A DNA stretch of 37,778 bases, taken from positions 1 to 37,778 of the forward strand of contig JAHWJY010000009.1 of the NCBI GenBank assembly GCA_019348135.1, written 5' to 3'. A model generated the notes under the pieces. That model saw nothing but the letters and a program-made list of their open reading frames with translations, searched no databases and was not told the DNA's origin. This DNA comes from Actinomycetota bacterium. Its GTDB lineage: Bacteria; Actinomycetota; Nitriliruptoria; Nitriliruptorales; Nitriliruptoraceae. This document shows, one piece after another, positions 7,173 through 14,843 of this stretch. The translations under genes and the position numbers were made by a program. Position 1 is the stretch's first letter. Every line of letters starts with the position of its first letter.

Positions 7173-8318
7173 GTGGAACGGACCATCTTCGACGAGGAGC
7201 ACGCGCAGTTCCGGGCGATGGTCCGGGAGTTCATCGCCAAGGAGGTCTCGCCCCACCACGACGTCTGGGAGAAGGACGGCATCGTCCCGCGGGAGCTGTG
7301 GGTCAAGGCCGGCGCCCAGGGGCTGCTCTGCACCGACGTCGACACCGCGTACGGCGGCGGCGGGGTCCGCGACTTCCGCTACAACGTGATCGTCGACGAG
7401 GAGATCGCGCGGGCCGGGGCGAGCGGCGTCGGCTTCGGGCTGCACAACGACGTCATCGTCCCGTACATCGACAAGTTCGCCGACGACGAGCAGAAGGCGC
7501 GCTGGTTCCCGCCGATGGCCTCGGGCGAGAAGATCACCGCCATCGCGATGACCGAGCCCGGCACCGGCTCGGACCTCGCCGCGGTCCGGACCACCGCGGT
7601 GCGGCAGGACGACGGCTCGTTCCTCGTCAACGGCTCCAAGACGTTCATCACCAACGGCATCAACGCCGACCTCGTGATCGTCGTCGCGACGACCGATCCC
7701 GACTCGCGCCACGCCGGCATCTCCCTGCTCATGGTCGAGCAGGGCATGGACGGGTTCACGCGGGGACGCAACCTCGACAAGATGGGGTTGAAGGCCCAGG
7801 ACACCGCGGAGCTGTTCTTCGACGACGTCCGGGTCCCCGCCGAGAACCTCATCGGCGAGGAGGGCCAGGGCTTCGTCTACCTCATGCAGGCGCTACCGCA
7901 GGAGCGGCTGTCGATCGCCGTCGGCGCGATGGCCGGCGCCGAGGGTGCGCTCGACCTGACCCTCGAGTACTGCCGCGAGCGCGAGGCGTTCGGCCGCCCC
8001 ATCGGCAAGTTCCAGAACACGCGCTTCGAGCTCGCGAAGATGAAGACCGAGGTGACGGTGGGGCGGCAGTTCGTCGACCGCTGCATCTCGCTGCACGACG
8101 AGGGACGGCTCACGGTCGAGCAGGCCGCGATGGCGAAGTACTGGACGACCGAGATGCTCGACCGCGTCGTCGACGTCGGCGTCCAGCTCCACGGCGGCTA
8201 CGGCTACATGATGGAGTACCCCATCGCGCGTGCCTACGTCGACTCCCGCGTCCAGCGCATCTACGGCGGTACGAACGAGATCATGCTCGAGATCATCGGC
8301 CGGAGCATGGGCTTCTAG
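7173..8318 (+). CDS. Acyl-CoA dehydrogenase
   Basis: FAD-dependent enzyme that introduces the alpha,beta double bond into acyl-CoA thioesters. The 381-residue length is typical. The FAD/substrate motif AMTEPGTGSDLA and the middle-domain motif NGSKTFITNG are present, as are GRPIGKFQNTRF and the C-terminal QLHGGYGYMMEYP and RIYGGTNEIMLEIIGRSM. The position of the MCAD catalytic Glu (EGT) is Gly (GGT), as in long-chain and isovaleryl-type members whose base lies on another helix, so activity is not excluded. The GTG start at 7173 has GGAG 8 nt upstream. It appears monocistronic, flanked by hairpins on both sides. The substrate chain cannot be told from sequence. Confidence 0.93.
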   Translation: MERTIFDEEHAQFRAMVREFIAKEVSPHHDVWEKDGIVPRELWVKAGAQGLLCTDVDTAYGGGGVRDFRYNVIVDEEIARAGASGVGFGLHNDVIVPYIDKFADDEQKARWFPPMASGEKITAIAMTEPGTGSDLAAVRTTAVRQDDGSFLVNGSKTFITNGINADLVIVVATTDPDSRHAGISLLMVEQGMDGFTRGRNLDKMGLKAQDTAELFFDDVRVPAENLIGEEGQGFVYLMQALPQERLSIAVGAMAGAEGALDLTLEYCREREAFGRPIGKFQNTRFELAKMKTEVTVGRQFVDRCISLHDEGRLTVEQAAMAKYWTTEMLDRVVDVGVQLHGGYGYMMEYPIARAYVDSRVQRIYGGTNEIMLEIIGRSMGF

Positions 8319-8321
8319 GGA

Positions 8322-8355
8322 CCCGGGGACATCCCCGACGGTTGCGGGGACCGGG
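8322..8355 (+). terminator. Hairpin terminator after acyl-CoA dehydrogenase
   Basis: Three bases after the TAG stop, CCCGG (8322-8326) pairs with CCGGG (8351-8355) around an inner CCCCG (8333-8337)/CGGGG (8345-8349) stem with a 7-nt loop. The stem is strong and lacks a T-run. The remaining 8356-8464 shows no gene. Confidence 0.5.
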
Positions 8356-8464
8356 CGCCCGACGGGAACGGCGGGACCGCGGCCCCACCGGCCCATGGTG
8401 ACGCACCGGCCGGCCGGTCCGCGGCGTGTCGGAGCCCGTTCGGTCACGGCCACGGGCGCGGACG

Positions 8465-8713
8465 TCAGGGCGCCGGGGCCACGCCCGGGGCGGTCTCCTC
8501 GGCGGGCTGGATGAGCTCCCCCCGCCCGTCGTCGCCGCAGTAGACGGGCAGGTCGATCGACGCGCCCGTCACCTCGTCACGGCACAGCAGCCGCCAGCGC
8601 CGGTGCGGGTCCGGTGCCGGGATGCCGACGATGGCTCCCACCACCACGGACCGGTGGACCCCATCGAACACGAGCTCGAGCCGGTCACCTGCGGCGTACG
8701 GTGCGGTCGCCAT
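8465..8713 (-). CDS. Small hypothetical protein (82 aa)
   Basis: Not recognised. The protein starts at ATG 8713 with AGGGGG about 8 nt upstream. Composition is ordinary for a folded protein, with alternating hydrophobic stretches (DRLELVFDG, SVVVGAIVGIP, WRLLCRDEV, IDLPVYCGDDG) suggesting a small beta-rich fold. It has two cysteines and an Ala/Pro-rich tail. No signal peptide or membrane helix is visible. It is divergent from the first GAF-ANTAR gene, sharing a 178-nt intergenic region. Confidence 0.6.
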   Translation of the reverse strand: MATAPYAAGDRLELVFDGVHRSVVVGAIVGIPAPDPHRRWRLLCRDEVTGASIDLPVYCGDDGRGELIQPAEETAPGVAPAP

Positions 8714-8797
8714 CTAGAGCCCCCTGGAGCGACGGTGGGACGGGAGAGGGGCTCGGGTTCTCGGAGCACCGGTGCGCCCCTGGGACCGGGGAGCGTC

Positions 8798-8863
8798 CGG
8801 ACAAGGTACCCGGGATGTCCGTTCTCGGGGGAGTCGTCGCGACCATCGTGCGCCGCGTAGGCT
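8798..8863 (+). promoter_or_regulatory. Divergent intergenic region with inverted repeat and -10 box before the first GAF-ANTAR gene
   Basis: An inverted repeat CGGACA (8798-8803)/TGTCCG (8816-8821) encloses the short palindromes GGTACC and CCCGGG. A TAGGCT -10-like box lies at 8858-8863. Transcription would start near 8870, just upstream of the GGGGGA ribosome site (8882-8887). The repeat would sit upstream of, or over, the -35 region, as expected for an operator. Confidence 0.4.
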
Positions 8864-8891
8864 CGGGCTCCGACGACCTCCGGGGGACCCA

Positions 8892-9596
8892 CTGGAACGC
8901 GAACGGCACCTCGCCGGCACCTTCGTCGAGCTCGCCGAGCAGCTGGTCGGCGACTACGCCGTGGAGGACTTCCTGCACCTGCTCGTCGAGCGCTGCGGCG
9001 AGCTGGTGGGAGCCGCGGCCGTCGGGGTGATGCTGAGCGACGAGTACGGCAGCCTCCGGATCGCCTCCGCGTCGACCGAGGACATGCGGGCGCTGGAGCT
9101 CCTGGAGATGCAGCAGCAGCAGGGGCCCTGCTACGAGGCCTACGACACCGGCGAACAGGTGATCGAGGCGGACATCTCCGGGGCGCACGACCGCTGGCCG
9201 GACTTCACCCCCCGCGCGCTGGACCTGGAGCTGCGTTCGGTGCACGCGTTCCCGATGCGGTTGCGGGGGCAGACGATCGGCGCGCTGAACGTCTTCTTCC
9301 ACGAACCCGGCGGGTTCGACGAGATCGACATCCACACCCTGCAGGCGCTCGCCGACGTGGCCACGATCGCGATCGTCCAGGAGCGGGCGGGCCGGGAGTC
9401 CAGCGTGCTCGCCGGCCAGCTCCAGCAGGCGCTGGACAGCCGAGTCGTGATCGAGCAGGCCAAGGGCATCCTCGCCGGCGAGGACGAGGACCTCAACGCC
9501 GCCTTCGTCCGCCTGCGGTCGTACAGCCGCGACCGCAACCTCCGGCTGCGGGACGTCGCGCAACACGTGGTGGAGCACCGCAGCCTGCCGGACTGA
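8892..9596 (+). CDS. GAF-ANTAR domain protein (putative RNA-binding antitermination regulator), copy 1
   Basis: Predicted cytoplasmic regulator of 234 residues. A GAF sensor domain (about 10-160) carries GPCYEAYDTGEQV and IGALNVFF, followed by a C-terminal ANTAR domain (about 175-230) with LDSRVVIEQAKGIL. ANTAR domains bind paired hexaloop hairpins in nascent RNA and prevent termination; GAF domains sense small ligands. The start is uncertain. Family homology begins at the codon at 8892, which is CTG, preceded by GGGGGA with 4-nt spacing and a TAGGCT box 29 nt upstream. The nearest in-frame conventional start is GTG at 8772, upstream of that promoter, and it would add a non-homologous arginine-rich stretch. 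CTG initiation is therefore proposed. A paralogue follows 197 nt downstream. Confidence 0.85.
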   Translation: MERERHLAGTFVELAEQLVGDYAVEDFLHLLVERCGELVGAAAVGVMLSDEYGSLRIASASTEDMRALELLEMQQQQGPCYEAYDTGEQVIEADISGAHDRWPDFTPRALDLELRSVHAFPMRLRGQTIGALNVFFHEPGGFDEIDIHTLQALADVATIAIVQERAGRESSVLAGQLQQALDSRVVIEQAKGILAGEDEDLNAAFVRLRSYSRDRNLRLRDVAQHVVEHRSLPD

Positions 9597-9748
9597 CCGA
9601 TCCGCCTCTGGGGGGGTGGTCGGCGGTACAGTGGCAGCAGACCGGTCTCGGCCTCCTGACCTCGGGCCCGACCGACCGGCTGCCGACGACGGCTCTGTGC
9701 GCCGTCACGCTCGACCCACGAACCCGCCAGTGCCTGCCTCGAGACCCT

Positions 9749-9780
9749 GGGTGCGCACGAGCCGACCGGCTCCTGCACCC
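9749..9780 (+). promoter_or_regulatory. Structured leader hairpin upstream of the second GAF-ANTAR gene
   Basis: GGGTGC (9749-9754) pairs with GCACCC (9775-9780) around an inner GAGCCG (9759-9764)/CGGCTC (9767-9772) stem. It ends 5 nt before the GGAG ribosome site (9786-9789). A further hairpin GACGGC-TCTGTGC-GCCGTC lies earlier, near 9697-9715. A TACAGT -10-like box near 9628 would give a leader of about 155 nt. Two tandem hairpins in the leader of an ANTAR gene could be its own target, although I see no clean pair of hexanucleotide AxxGxx loops. Confidence 0.35.
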
Positions 9781-9793
9781 GTCCTGGAGCCTC

Positions 9794-10501
9794 ATGTCCG
9801 ACACCGCCCGTCTGCGAACCCTCGTGTCCGAGTACGCCCGCACCACGCTCGGGCGCTACGAGATCGGTGAGGTCCTCTACCGCCTGACGGACCACGCGCT
9901 GCCGTTCCTGGGGAGCGACGGCGCCGGGGTGTCGCTGGGGGACGGCGACGGGGACCTGCGGTTCGTCACGGCCACCGACGACCAGGTCGTCCGGGTGGAG
10001 GAGAAGCAGGTCCAGTCGCAGTCGGGTCCCTGCCACGAGGCCTTCCGCACCGGCAAGCCCACCGTCGTCGACGACCTCCGGGACATCGACGACCCCCGCT
10101 GGGGGGACTATCCGGCGTTCGCGATCGCCCAGGGCTGCCGGTCCGTCCTCGGGATCCCGATGTTCGCCGACGGACGCACGATCGGCGCGCTGAACGTCTA
10201 CCGGCACGACGCCGGGCCGTGGGACGAGACCACGGTCGACGACGCGCAGCTGATCGCGGACATGGCCAGCGCCTACGTCGTCAACGACCGCACCCTGGCC
10301 GAGTCGAGGCTCCTCGCCGACCAGCTCCAGAACGCCCTGGACAGCCGGGTCGTGATCGAGCAGGCCAAGGGCATCCTCTCCGAGCGGCACGGCACGGACG
10401 TGGCCGCCGCCTTCCAGCGGTTGCGCGCCCACGCGCGCCAGACCAACCAGCGGCTGCACGCGGTGGCGCAGGCGGTCGTCGACGGCGAGGTCGAGCTCTA
10501 G
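9794..10501 (+). CDS. GAF-ANTAR domain protein, copy 2
   Basis: Paralogue of the preceding gene, 235 residues. The N-terminal GAF domain shows SGPCHEAFRTGKPTVVDDL and IGALNVYRHD. The C-terminal ANTAR domain contains LDSRVVIEQAKGILSER, the same core as copy 1. The ATG at 9794 has GGAG with 4-nt spacing. The stop TAG overlaps the stop of the opposite-strand miaE-like remnant at a shared CTAG (10498-10501). Predicted role: ligand-controlled RNA-binding antiterminator in the cytoplasm. Its ligand and targets are unknown. Confidence 0.9.
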   Translation: MSDTARLRTLVSEYARTTLGRYEIGEVLYRLTDHALPFLGSDGAGVSLGDGDGDLRFVTATDDQVVRVEEKQVQSQSGPCHEAFRTGKPTVVDDLRDIDDPRWGDYPAFAIAQGCRSVLGIPMFADGRTIGALNVYRHDAGPWDETTVDDAQLIADMASAYVVNDRTLAESRLLADQLQNALDSRVVIEQAKGILSERHGTDVAAAFQRLRAHARQTNQRLHAVAQAVVDGEVEL

Positions 10502-11011
10502 CCCGACGTGCCGACGGCGTCCTGCGGGACGCCGGCGTGCATCCTCGGACCGGGGGCCTGCGCCGCCGCCACCGCGGCCTCGACGTCGAGCAGCTCGTCC
10601 CAGCGCCGCGACACCACGTCCGCGTCGGCGACGAGCTCGGCGAGGCGGAGGAACAGCCGGTAGTGCCCCCGCTCGCTGGCCTCGAGGTCCGCATAGAGCG
10701 GGCTCACGTCCGCGGCCGCGCCGGCGAGCAGCCCGGACCGCTCGCAGGAGCGCACCTCGGTCAGCGCGGAGACGAGCAGCCGGTCGACGAGCTCGTCGGG
10801 CCCCGGCCGGACCGGACGTGGTCGCGCAGGGCCGCCGCGTAGGGGTTGCGGTGCGAGCGGGACAGCTCCCCGCCCCGCCGGGTGAGCTCGCGGGTGACCG
10901 TGCCGAGGTGGTCCACCTCGTCCCGCGCGACACCGGTCAGGCCGGCGGCGTGCGCCAGCGCAGGGGGAGGGCGTCCGGGTCGTCCACGCGCCGGACCGTA
11001 GCCGCGGTCAC
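10498..11011 (-). pseudogene. Frameshifted, N-truncated miaE-like tRNA-(ms2io6A)-hydroxylase remnant
   Basis: Intact MiaE is a diiron ferritin-like protein of about 190-200 residues that hydroxylates isopentenyl-adenosine in tRNA. Three of its four metal-ligand helices can be read here, but in different frames. Helix B (ARDEVDHLGTVTREL) is in one frame; helix C (TEVRSCERSGLLAG) and helix D (ASERGHYRLFLRLAE) are in another. Joining them needs one extra base near the C4/G4 run at about 10801-10804. Joining helix B to the GTG at 11011, which overlaps the thiQ stop as GTGA, needs another near the G5 run at 10963-10967. With both fixes the product is about 171 residues and still lacks the first Glu helix. 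A sequencing error could explain the two homopolymer shifts but not the missing N-terminus. Confidence 0.7.
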
Positions 11012-12024
11012 CCGGCCGGCACGACCCACGTGGCGGTGGGGTCGACCGCGAGGTGGACGTCCTCGCCGACCACCGGTGCGCCACCGCCCCAGCAGGCGAC
11101 GTCGAGGGTGGGGCCGTCGTCGAGCTCGACCGTCACGACCACGTGGTCGCCGGCGAACCGGCGCGACACGACCCGGCCGGCGTGGCCGTCGCCGGCGAGC
11201 CGCAGCGCGTCCGGCAGGAAGAGCACCTCGGCCGCGCCGGCGACGTCGTCGCGCGTGGACGGCACGTCGCCCAGGACGGTGGTGGCGCGACCGTCGCGCA
11301 CGTGCGCCGCCACGAGGTTTCGCTGGCCGAGGAAGCGCGCCACGAACGCGGTCGCGGGTCGCCGCCACAGGAGGTCGGGCGCGGCGACCTGGACGACCTC
11401 GCCGGCGCGCATCACGACCACGCGGTCGGCCAGCGCCAGCGCTTCGTCCTGGTCGTGCGTGACGTAGAGCACGGTCGATCCCAGCCGCGCGAACAGCTCG
11501 CGCAGCTCCCCGATGAGCCGGTCGCGGAGGCCACGGTCGAGCGAGCCGAGCGGCTCGTCGAGCATCAGCAGGCGCGGCTCCGGCGCGATCGCACGGGCCA
11601 GCGCCACGCGCTGCTGCTCGCCCCCCGACAGGGTCGCGACGTTGCGGTCGCCGAGACCGGGGAGCCCGACGAGCTCGAGCACCTCGGCGACCCGGCGTCC
11701 GAGGTCGGCACGCGGCCACCCGCGCATGCGCAGCCCGAAGGCGACGTTGCCGGCGACGTCGCGGTGGGGGAACAGCGCCCCGTCCTGGAACATCATCCCG
11801 AGGCCGCGCTGGTCGGGGCGGACGCCGGCGAGGTCGCGGCCGTCGAGGACGACCTCGCCGGCGGCCGGACGCTCGAGGCCGGCGATCGTGCGGAGCAGGG
11901 TCGACTTGCCGCACCCCGACGGTCCGAGGACGCACACGACCTCGCCGGCGCCGACGTCCAGGTCGACGTCGGCGACCGCCACGGTGTCGCCGAAGCGGAC
12001 GGTGAGGTCGCGCACGGACAGCAT
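11008..12024 (-). CDS. thiQ: Thiamine ABC transporter ATP-binding protein
   Basis: Cytoplasmic ATPase of 338 residues for thiamine import. Walker A GPSGCGKST lies near residues 33-41, Q-loop MMFQDGALFPH, signature LSGGEQQRVALARA, Walker B LLMLDEPLGSLD and switch VTHDQDEA. After about residue 235 a regulatory TOBE-like beta domain follows, ending TWVVPAG, which makes the protein longer than enterobacterial ThiQ and closer to iron/polyamine/sulfate-type ATPases. The ATG at 12024 shares one base with the permease stop (TGATG). Substrate assignment comes from the linked thiamine-binding protein, pyrophosphokinase and TPP riboswitch, not from the ATPase itself. Confidence 0.88.
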   Translation of the reverse strand: MLSVRDLTVRFGDTVAVADVDLDVGAGEVVCVLGPSGCGKSTLLRTIAGLERPAAGEVVLDGRDLAGVRPDQRGLGMMFQDGALFPHRDVAGNVAFGLRMRGWPRADLGRRVAEVLELVGLPGLGDRNVATLSGGEQQRVALARAIAPEPRLLMLDEPLGSLDRGLRDRLIGELRELFARLGSTVLYVTHDQDEALALADRVVVMRAGEVVQVAAPDLLWRRPATAFVARFLGQRNLVAAHVRDGRATTVLGDVPSTRDDVAGAAEVLFLPDALRLAGDGHAGRVVSRRFAGDHVVVTVELDDGPTLDVACWGGGAPVVGEDVHLAVDPTATWVVPAG

Positions 12025-13700
12025 CAGAACTCCCCGACCGTGCCGACGCGCACGCGCTCGATGGCGGTGATGACGGTGGCGGTCAGCACCATCAGGATGG
12101 TGCTCATCGCCATGGCCTGCCCGAAGTTCACGGCACCGGGCTGGCCGAGGAGGCGGAAGATCGCGATCGGCAGCGTCGGCAGGTTGGCGCGGGCGATGAA
12201 CACGGTCGCCCCGAACTCGCCGACCGAGATGGCGAAGGCGAAGCCGGCGGCGACGAGCAACGCCCGCCCCACGATCGGGAGGTCGATCTCGCGCCACACC
12301 TGACGGGGGCGTGCCCCCATCACCGCGGCGGCCTCGCGCAGGCGCTCGTCGACGGCCCCCAGCACGGGGACGAGGATGCGGACCACGAACGGGGTCGCCA
12401 CGACCGCCTGCGCGAGGGGGACCAGCAGGGGGGACGCCCGCAGGTCCAGGGGCGGACGGTCGAGCGAGATGAGGAACCCGAACCCCACCGTCACGGCCGA
12501 GATCCCCAGCGGCAGCATCAGGACCCCGTCGAGCAGCCGCGCCGCCACACCGCGGGAGCGCGTCACGACCCAGGCGGCGGCGCCGCCGACCGTGACCGCG
12601 ACGACGGTGGCGACCGTGCCGAACACCACCGAGTTGCGCACCGCCTCCCACGGGGAGACCGCCAGGATCGACGCGCGACGGGACTCGCCCAGGGTCCGGT
12701 AGAGGTCGAGCCCGTACCCGCTCCCCGTCGCCAGCGACCGCTCCACGAGGACCGCGAGCGGGAGCGCGAGGAGCACCAGCATGACGATCAGGTTCGCGGC
12801 GAGGAACGCCCGCTGTCGCGCGCCGCGGGGCGGACGTGCGACGTCGGCTGCGGAGCGCAGGCGCTGACGGGACGGTCCGCGCCGCTGGAGCCGGCCGTAG
12901 ACCACGAGCGCGCCGACGACGAACAGGAGCTGGACGAGCGCCAGCGCGGACGCCGTCGGGAGGTCGAGCAGCTGCGCGGTGAAGCGGTGGATCTCCACCT
13001 CGATCGTGGCGAGTCGTGGTCCGCCCAGGATCAGCACCACCCCGAAGGAGGTGAACGTGAACAGGAACACGATCGCGGCGGCGGCGCTGATGGCCGGGCG
13101 GAGCGCCGGCAGCGTCACCTCCAGGAAGGTGCGCACGCGACCGGCGCCGAGCACCTGCGCGGCCTCCTCCGTCCGCGGGTCGAGGTGCGCCCAGAGCCCA
13201 CCCACGGTGCGGACGACCACCGCGTAGTTGAAGAACACGTGCGCGAGGAGGATGGCCCACACGGTGTGGTGGAGCGAGAGCTGCGGCGCGCCCTCGCCGG
13301 CGATGCGGACGGCGAGGTCGTTCAGGGGGCTGCGCGGTCCGAGCAGGCTCAGGAACGCGGACGCCACCACGACCGTCGGCAGCACGAAGGGGACCGTGAC
13401 GGCGGCACGCAGGAGCTTGCGTCCCGGGAAGTCGAGACGGGCCACGACGTAGGCCGCCGGCAGGCCGAGGAGGAGCGTGAGGACGGTGGACACCGTCGCC
13501 TGCCACACCGTGAACCAGACCACCCGGAGGATCGCGGGATCGCTCACCACCCGCAGCACGGGGGAGAGGTCGAGCCGCCCGTCGGGTGCGAGCCCCGTCC
13601 ACACGATCGTCGCGACCGGGTAGAGGAACAGCACGCCGATGAAGGTGATCGGCAACGCCGCCAGCAGCAGCGTCGCCGACGACCTCCGGCCGGCGGTCAC
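12024..13700 (-). CDS. thiP: Thiamine ABC transporter permease (fused two-domain)
   Basis: Integral membrane protein of 558 residues with about 12 hydrophobic helices in two homologous halves, each with a binding-protein-dependent transport domain. EAA-like loops are visible: EEAAQVLGAGRVRTFLEVTLP in the first half and REAAAVMGARPRQVWREIDLP in the second. Fusion of two permease units in one chain is normal for ThiP and related iron permeases. The GTG start at 13700 lies 2 nt after the binding-protein stop, and the next gene overlaps this stop by 1 nt, so the unit is likely co-translated. It imports thiamine or TPP across the membrane. Confidence 0.88.
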   Translation of the reverse strand: MTAGRRSSATLLLAALPITFIGVLFLYPVATIVWTGLAPDGRLDLSPVLRVVSDPAILRVVWFTVWQATVSTVLTLLLGLPAAYVVARLDFPGRKLLRAAVTVPFVLPTVVVASAFLSLLGPRSPLNDLAVRIAGEGAPQLSLHHTVWAILLAHVFFNYAVVVRTVGGLWAHLDPRTEEAAQVLGAGRVRTFLEVTLPALRPAISAAAAIVFLFTFTSFGVVLILGGPRLATIEVEIHRFTAQLLDLPTASALALVQLLFVVGALVVYGRLQRRGPSRQRLRSAADVARPPRGARQRAFLAANLIVMLVLLALPLAVLVERSLATGSGYGLDLYRTLGESRRASILAVSPWEAVRNSVVFGTVATVVAVTVGGAAAWVVTRSRGVAARLLDGVLMLPLGISAVTVGFGFLISLDRPPLDLRASPLLVPLAQAVVATPFVVRILVPVLGAVDERLREAAAVMGARPRQVWREIDLPIVGRALLVAAGFAFAISVGEFGATVFIARANLPTLPIAIFRLLGQPGAVNFGQAMAMSTILMVLTATVITAIERVRVGTVGEF

Positions 13701-13702
13701 GG

Positions 13703-14833
13703 TCAGCGCAGCACCGTCGAGGTCCACGCCTCGACCCACTCCTCGCGATGCTCACCGATCTGGCGGAAATCGAGCTCGATCGGGTCGCTCGGGAGGGTGG
13801 CGTGCTCGACGAAGACGTCCGGCAGGGTCACGCCCGTCCGCGCGGGGAACACGAACATGTTGAGCGGGATGTCCTCCTGGAAGGACGGCGAGAGCATCCA
13901 GTCGATCACCTGCTGTGCCTCGGCCTCGTACTCGGTGCCCTGGAGGATGCCGGCGAACTCGATCTGGCGGAAGCACGATGCTTCGATCACGCCGGTCGGT
14001 GCCTCGTCGGGGCGGGGGTCCGCGAAGTAGACCTCCGCCGGCGGGGACGAGGCGTAGGAGACGACCAGGGGGTTGTCACCCTCGCCGGCGCCGCCGGAGA
14101 ACTGGCCGTAGTAGGCGTCCTCCCAGCCGTCCGCCACGGTGACCCCGCCGTCGGCGAGCTGCTGCCAGAAGTCGAGGTAGCCGTCCTCGCCGAAGGTCTC
14201 CACGGTCGCGAGCAGGAACGCGAGTCCCGGCGAGGACGTGGCCGGGTTCTCGACGACCAGCTGATCCGCGAACGGCACGAGCTCCTCGAGCGACGTCGGC
14301 ACCTCGTCGTCCGCCAGCACCTCGCGGTCGTAGTTGAGGCACACGTCCCCGACGTCGATGGGGGTCACGCGGTGCTCGTCGTCGAGGACCAGCTCCGGGT
14401 CGACGGCCCCGAGCTCCGGCGACTCGTACGGCAGGAACAGCTCGGCGTCGAGCGCGCGCGACAGGAAGGTGTTGTCGACGCCGAAGAGCACGTCGCCCTG
14501 CGGGTTGCCGGCCGTCAGGATCGCCTGGTTCACCATCGAGCCCGCATCCCCGCTGGCGAGCAGCTCGAGGGTGATGCCCGACTCCGCCTCGAACGCGTCG
14601 ATCACCTCCTCGGAGATGTTGAACGAGTCGTGCGTGACGACCGTCACCGTGACCGCTTCCGTGGGGGTCGCGGTCGGCTCGGCCGCGGTCGTCCCGGTCG
14701 GCGCCGGCGTCGAGCCGGAGGGCGAGGCGTCGGTCCCGGTCGGCTCACCTCCACAGGCGGTCGCGAGGAGGGTCATGGCCACGACGGCCACGAGCCGCTT
14801 CGGGGATCGGACGGGGGTGTGGAGCAGGTGCAA
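13703..14833 (-). CDS. thiB: Thiamine ABC transporter substrate-binding lipoprotein
   Basis: Extracellular lipoprotein of 376 residues that delivers thiamine to ThiP. The signal peptide ends in the lipobox LLATAC with Cys27, followed by a Thr/Pro/Ala-rich tether (about 30-58). The mature domain begins TVTVVTHDSFNISEEV and contains GDVLFGVDNTFLSRA and PIDVGDVCLNYD, closely resembling the TbpA/ThiB family of bacterial binding proteins. The start is TTG at 14833, with GGAG 6 nt upstream. It follows thiN by 10 nt and precedes the permease by 2 nt. Confidence 0.9.
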   Translation of the reverse strand: MHLLHTPVRSPKRLVAVVAMTLLATACGGEPTGTDASPSGSTPAPTGTTAAEPTATPTEAVTVTVVTHDSFNISEEVIDAFEAESGITLELLASGDAGSMVNQAILTAGNPQGDVLFGVDNTFLSRALDAELFLPYESPELGAVDPELVLDDEHRVTPIDVGDVCLNYDREVLADDEVPTSLEELVPFADQLVVENPATSSPGLAFLLATVETFGEDGYLDFWQQLADGGVTVADGWEDAYYGQFSGGAGEGDNPLVVSYASSPPAEVYFADPRPDEAPTGVIEASCFRQIEFAGILQGTEYEAEAQQVIDWMLSPSFQEDIPLNMFVFPARTGVTLPDVFVEHATLPSDPIELDFRQIGEHREEWVEAWTSTVLR

Positions 14834-14843
14834 GGGGAACTCC

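Noticed and set aside
9697-9780. Leader hairpins before the second GAF-ANTAR gene as a classical ANTAR target
   Set aside because: The loops are 7 and 2 nt and do not match the paired hexaloop consensus, so only a general structured leader is reported.
11008-13755. 915-residue frame joining thiQ with antisense-frame permease sequence
   Set aside because: Only the part from ATG 12024 shows ABC ATPase homology; the remainder is an out-of-frame reading of thiP.
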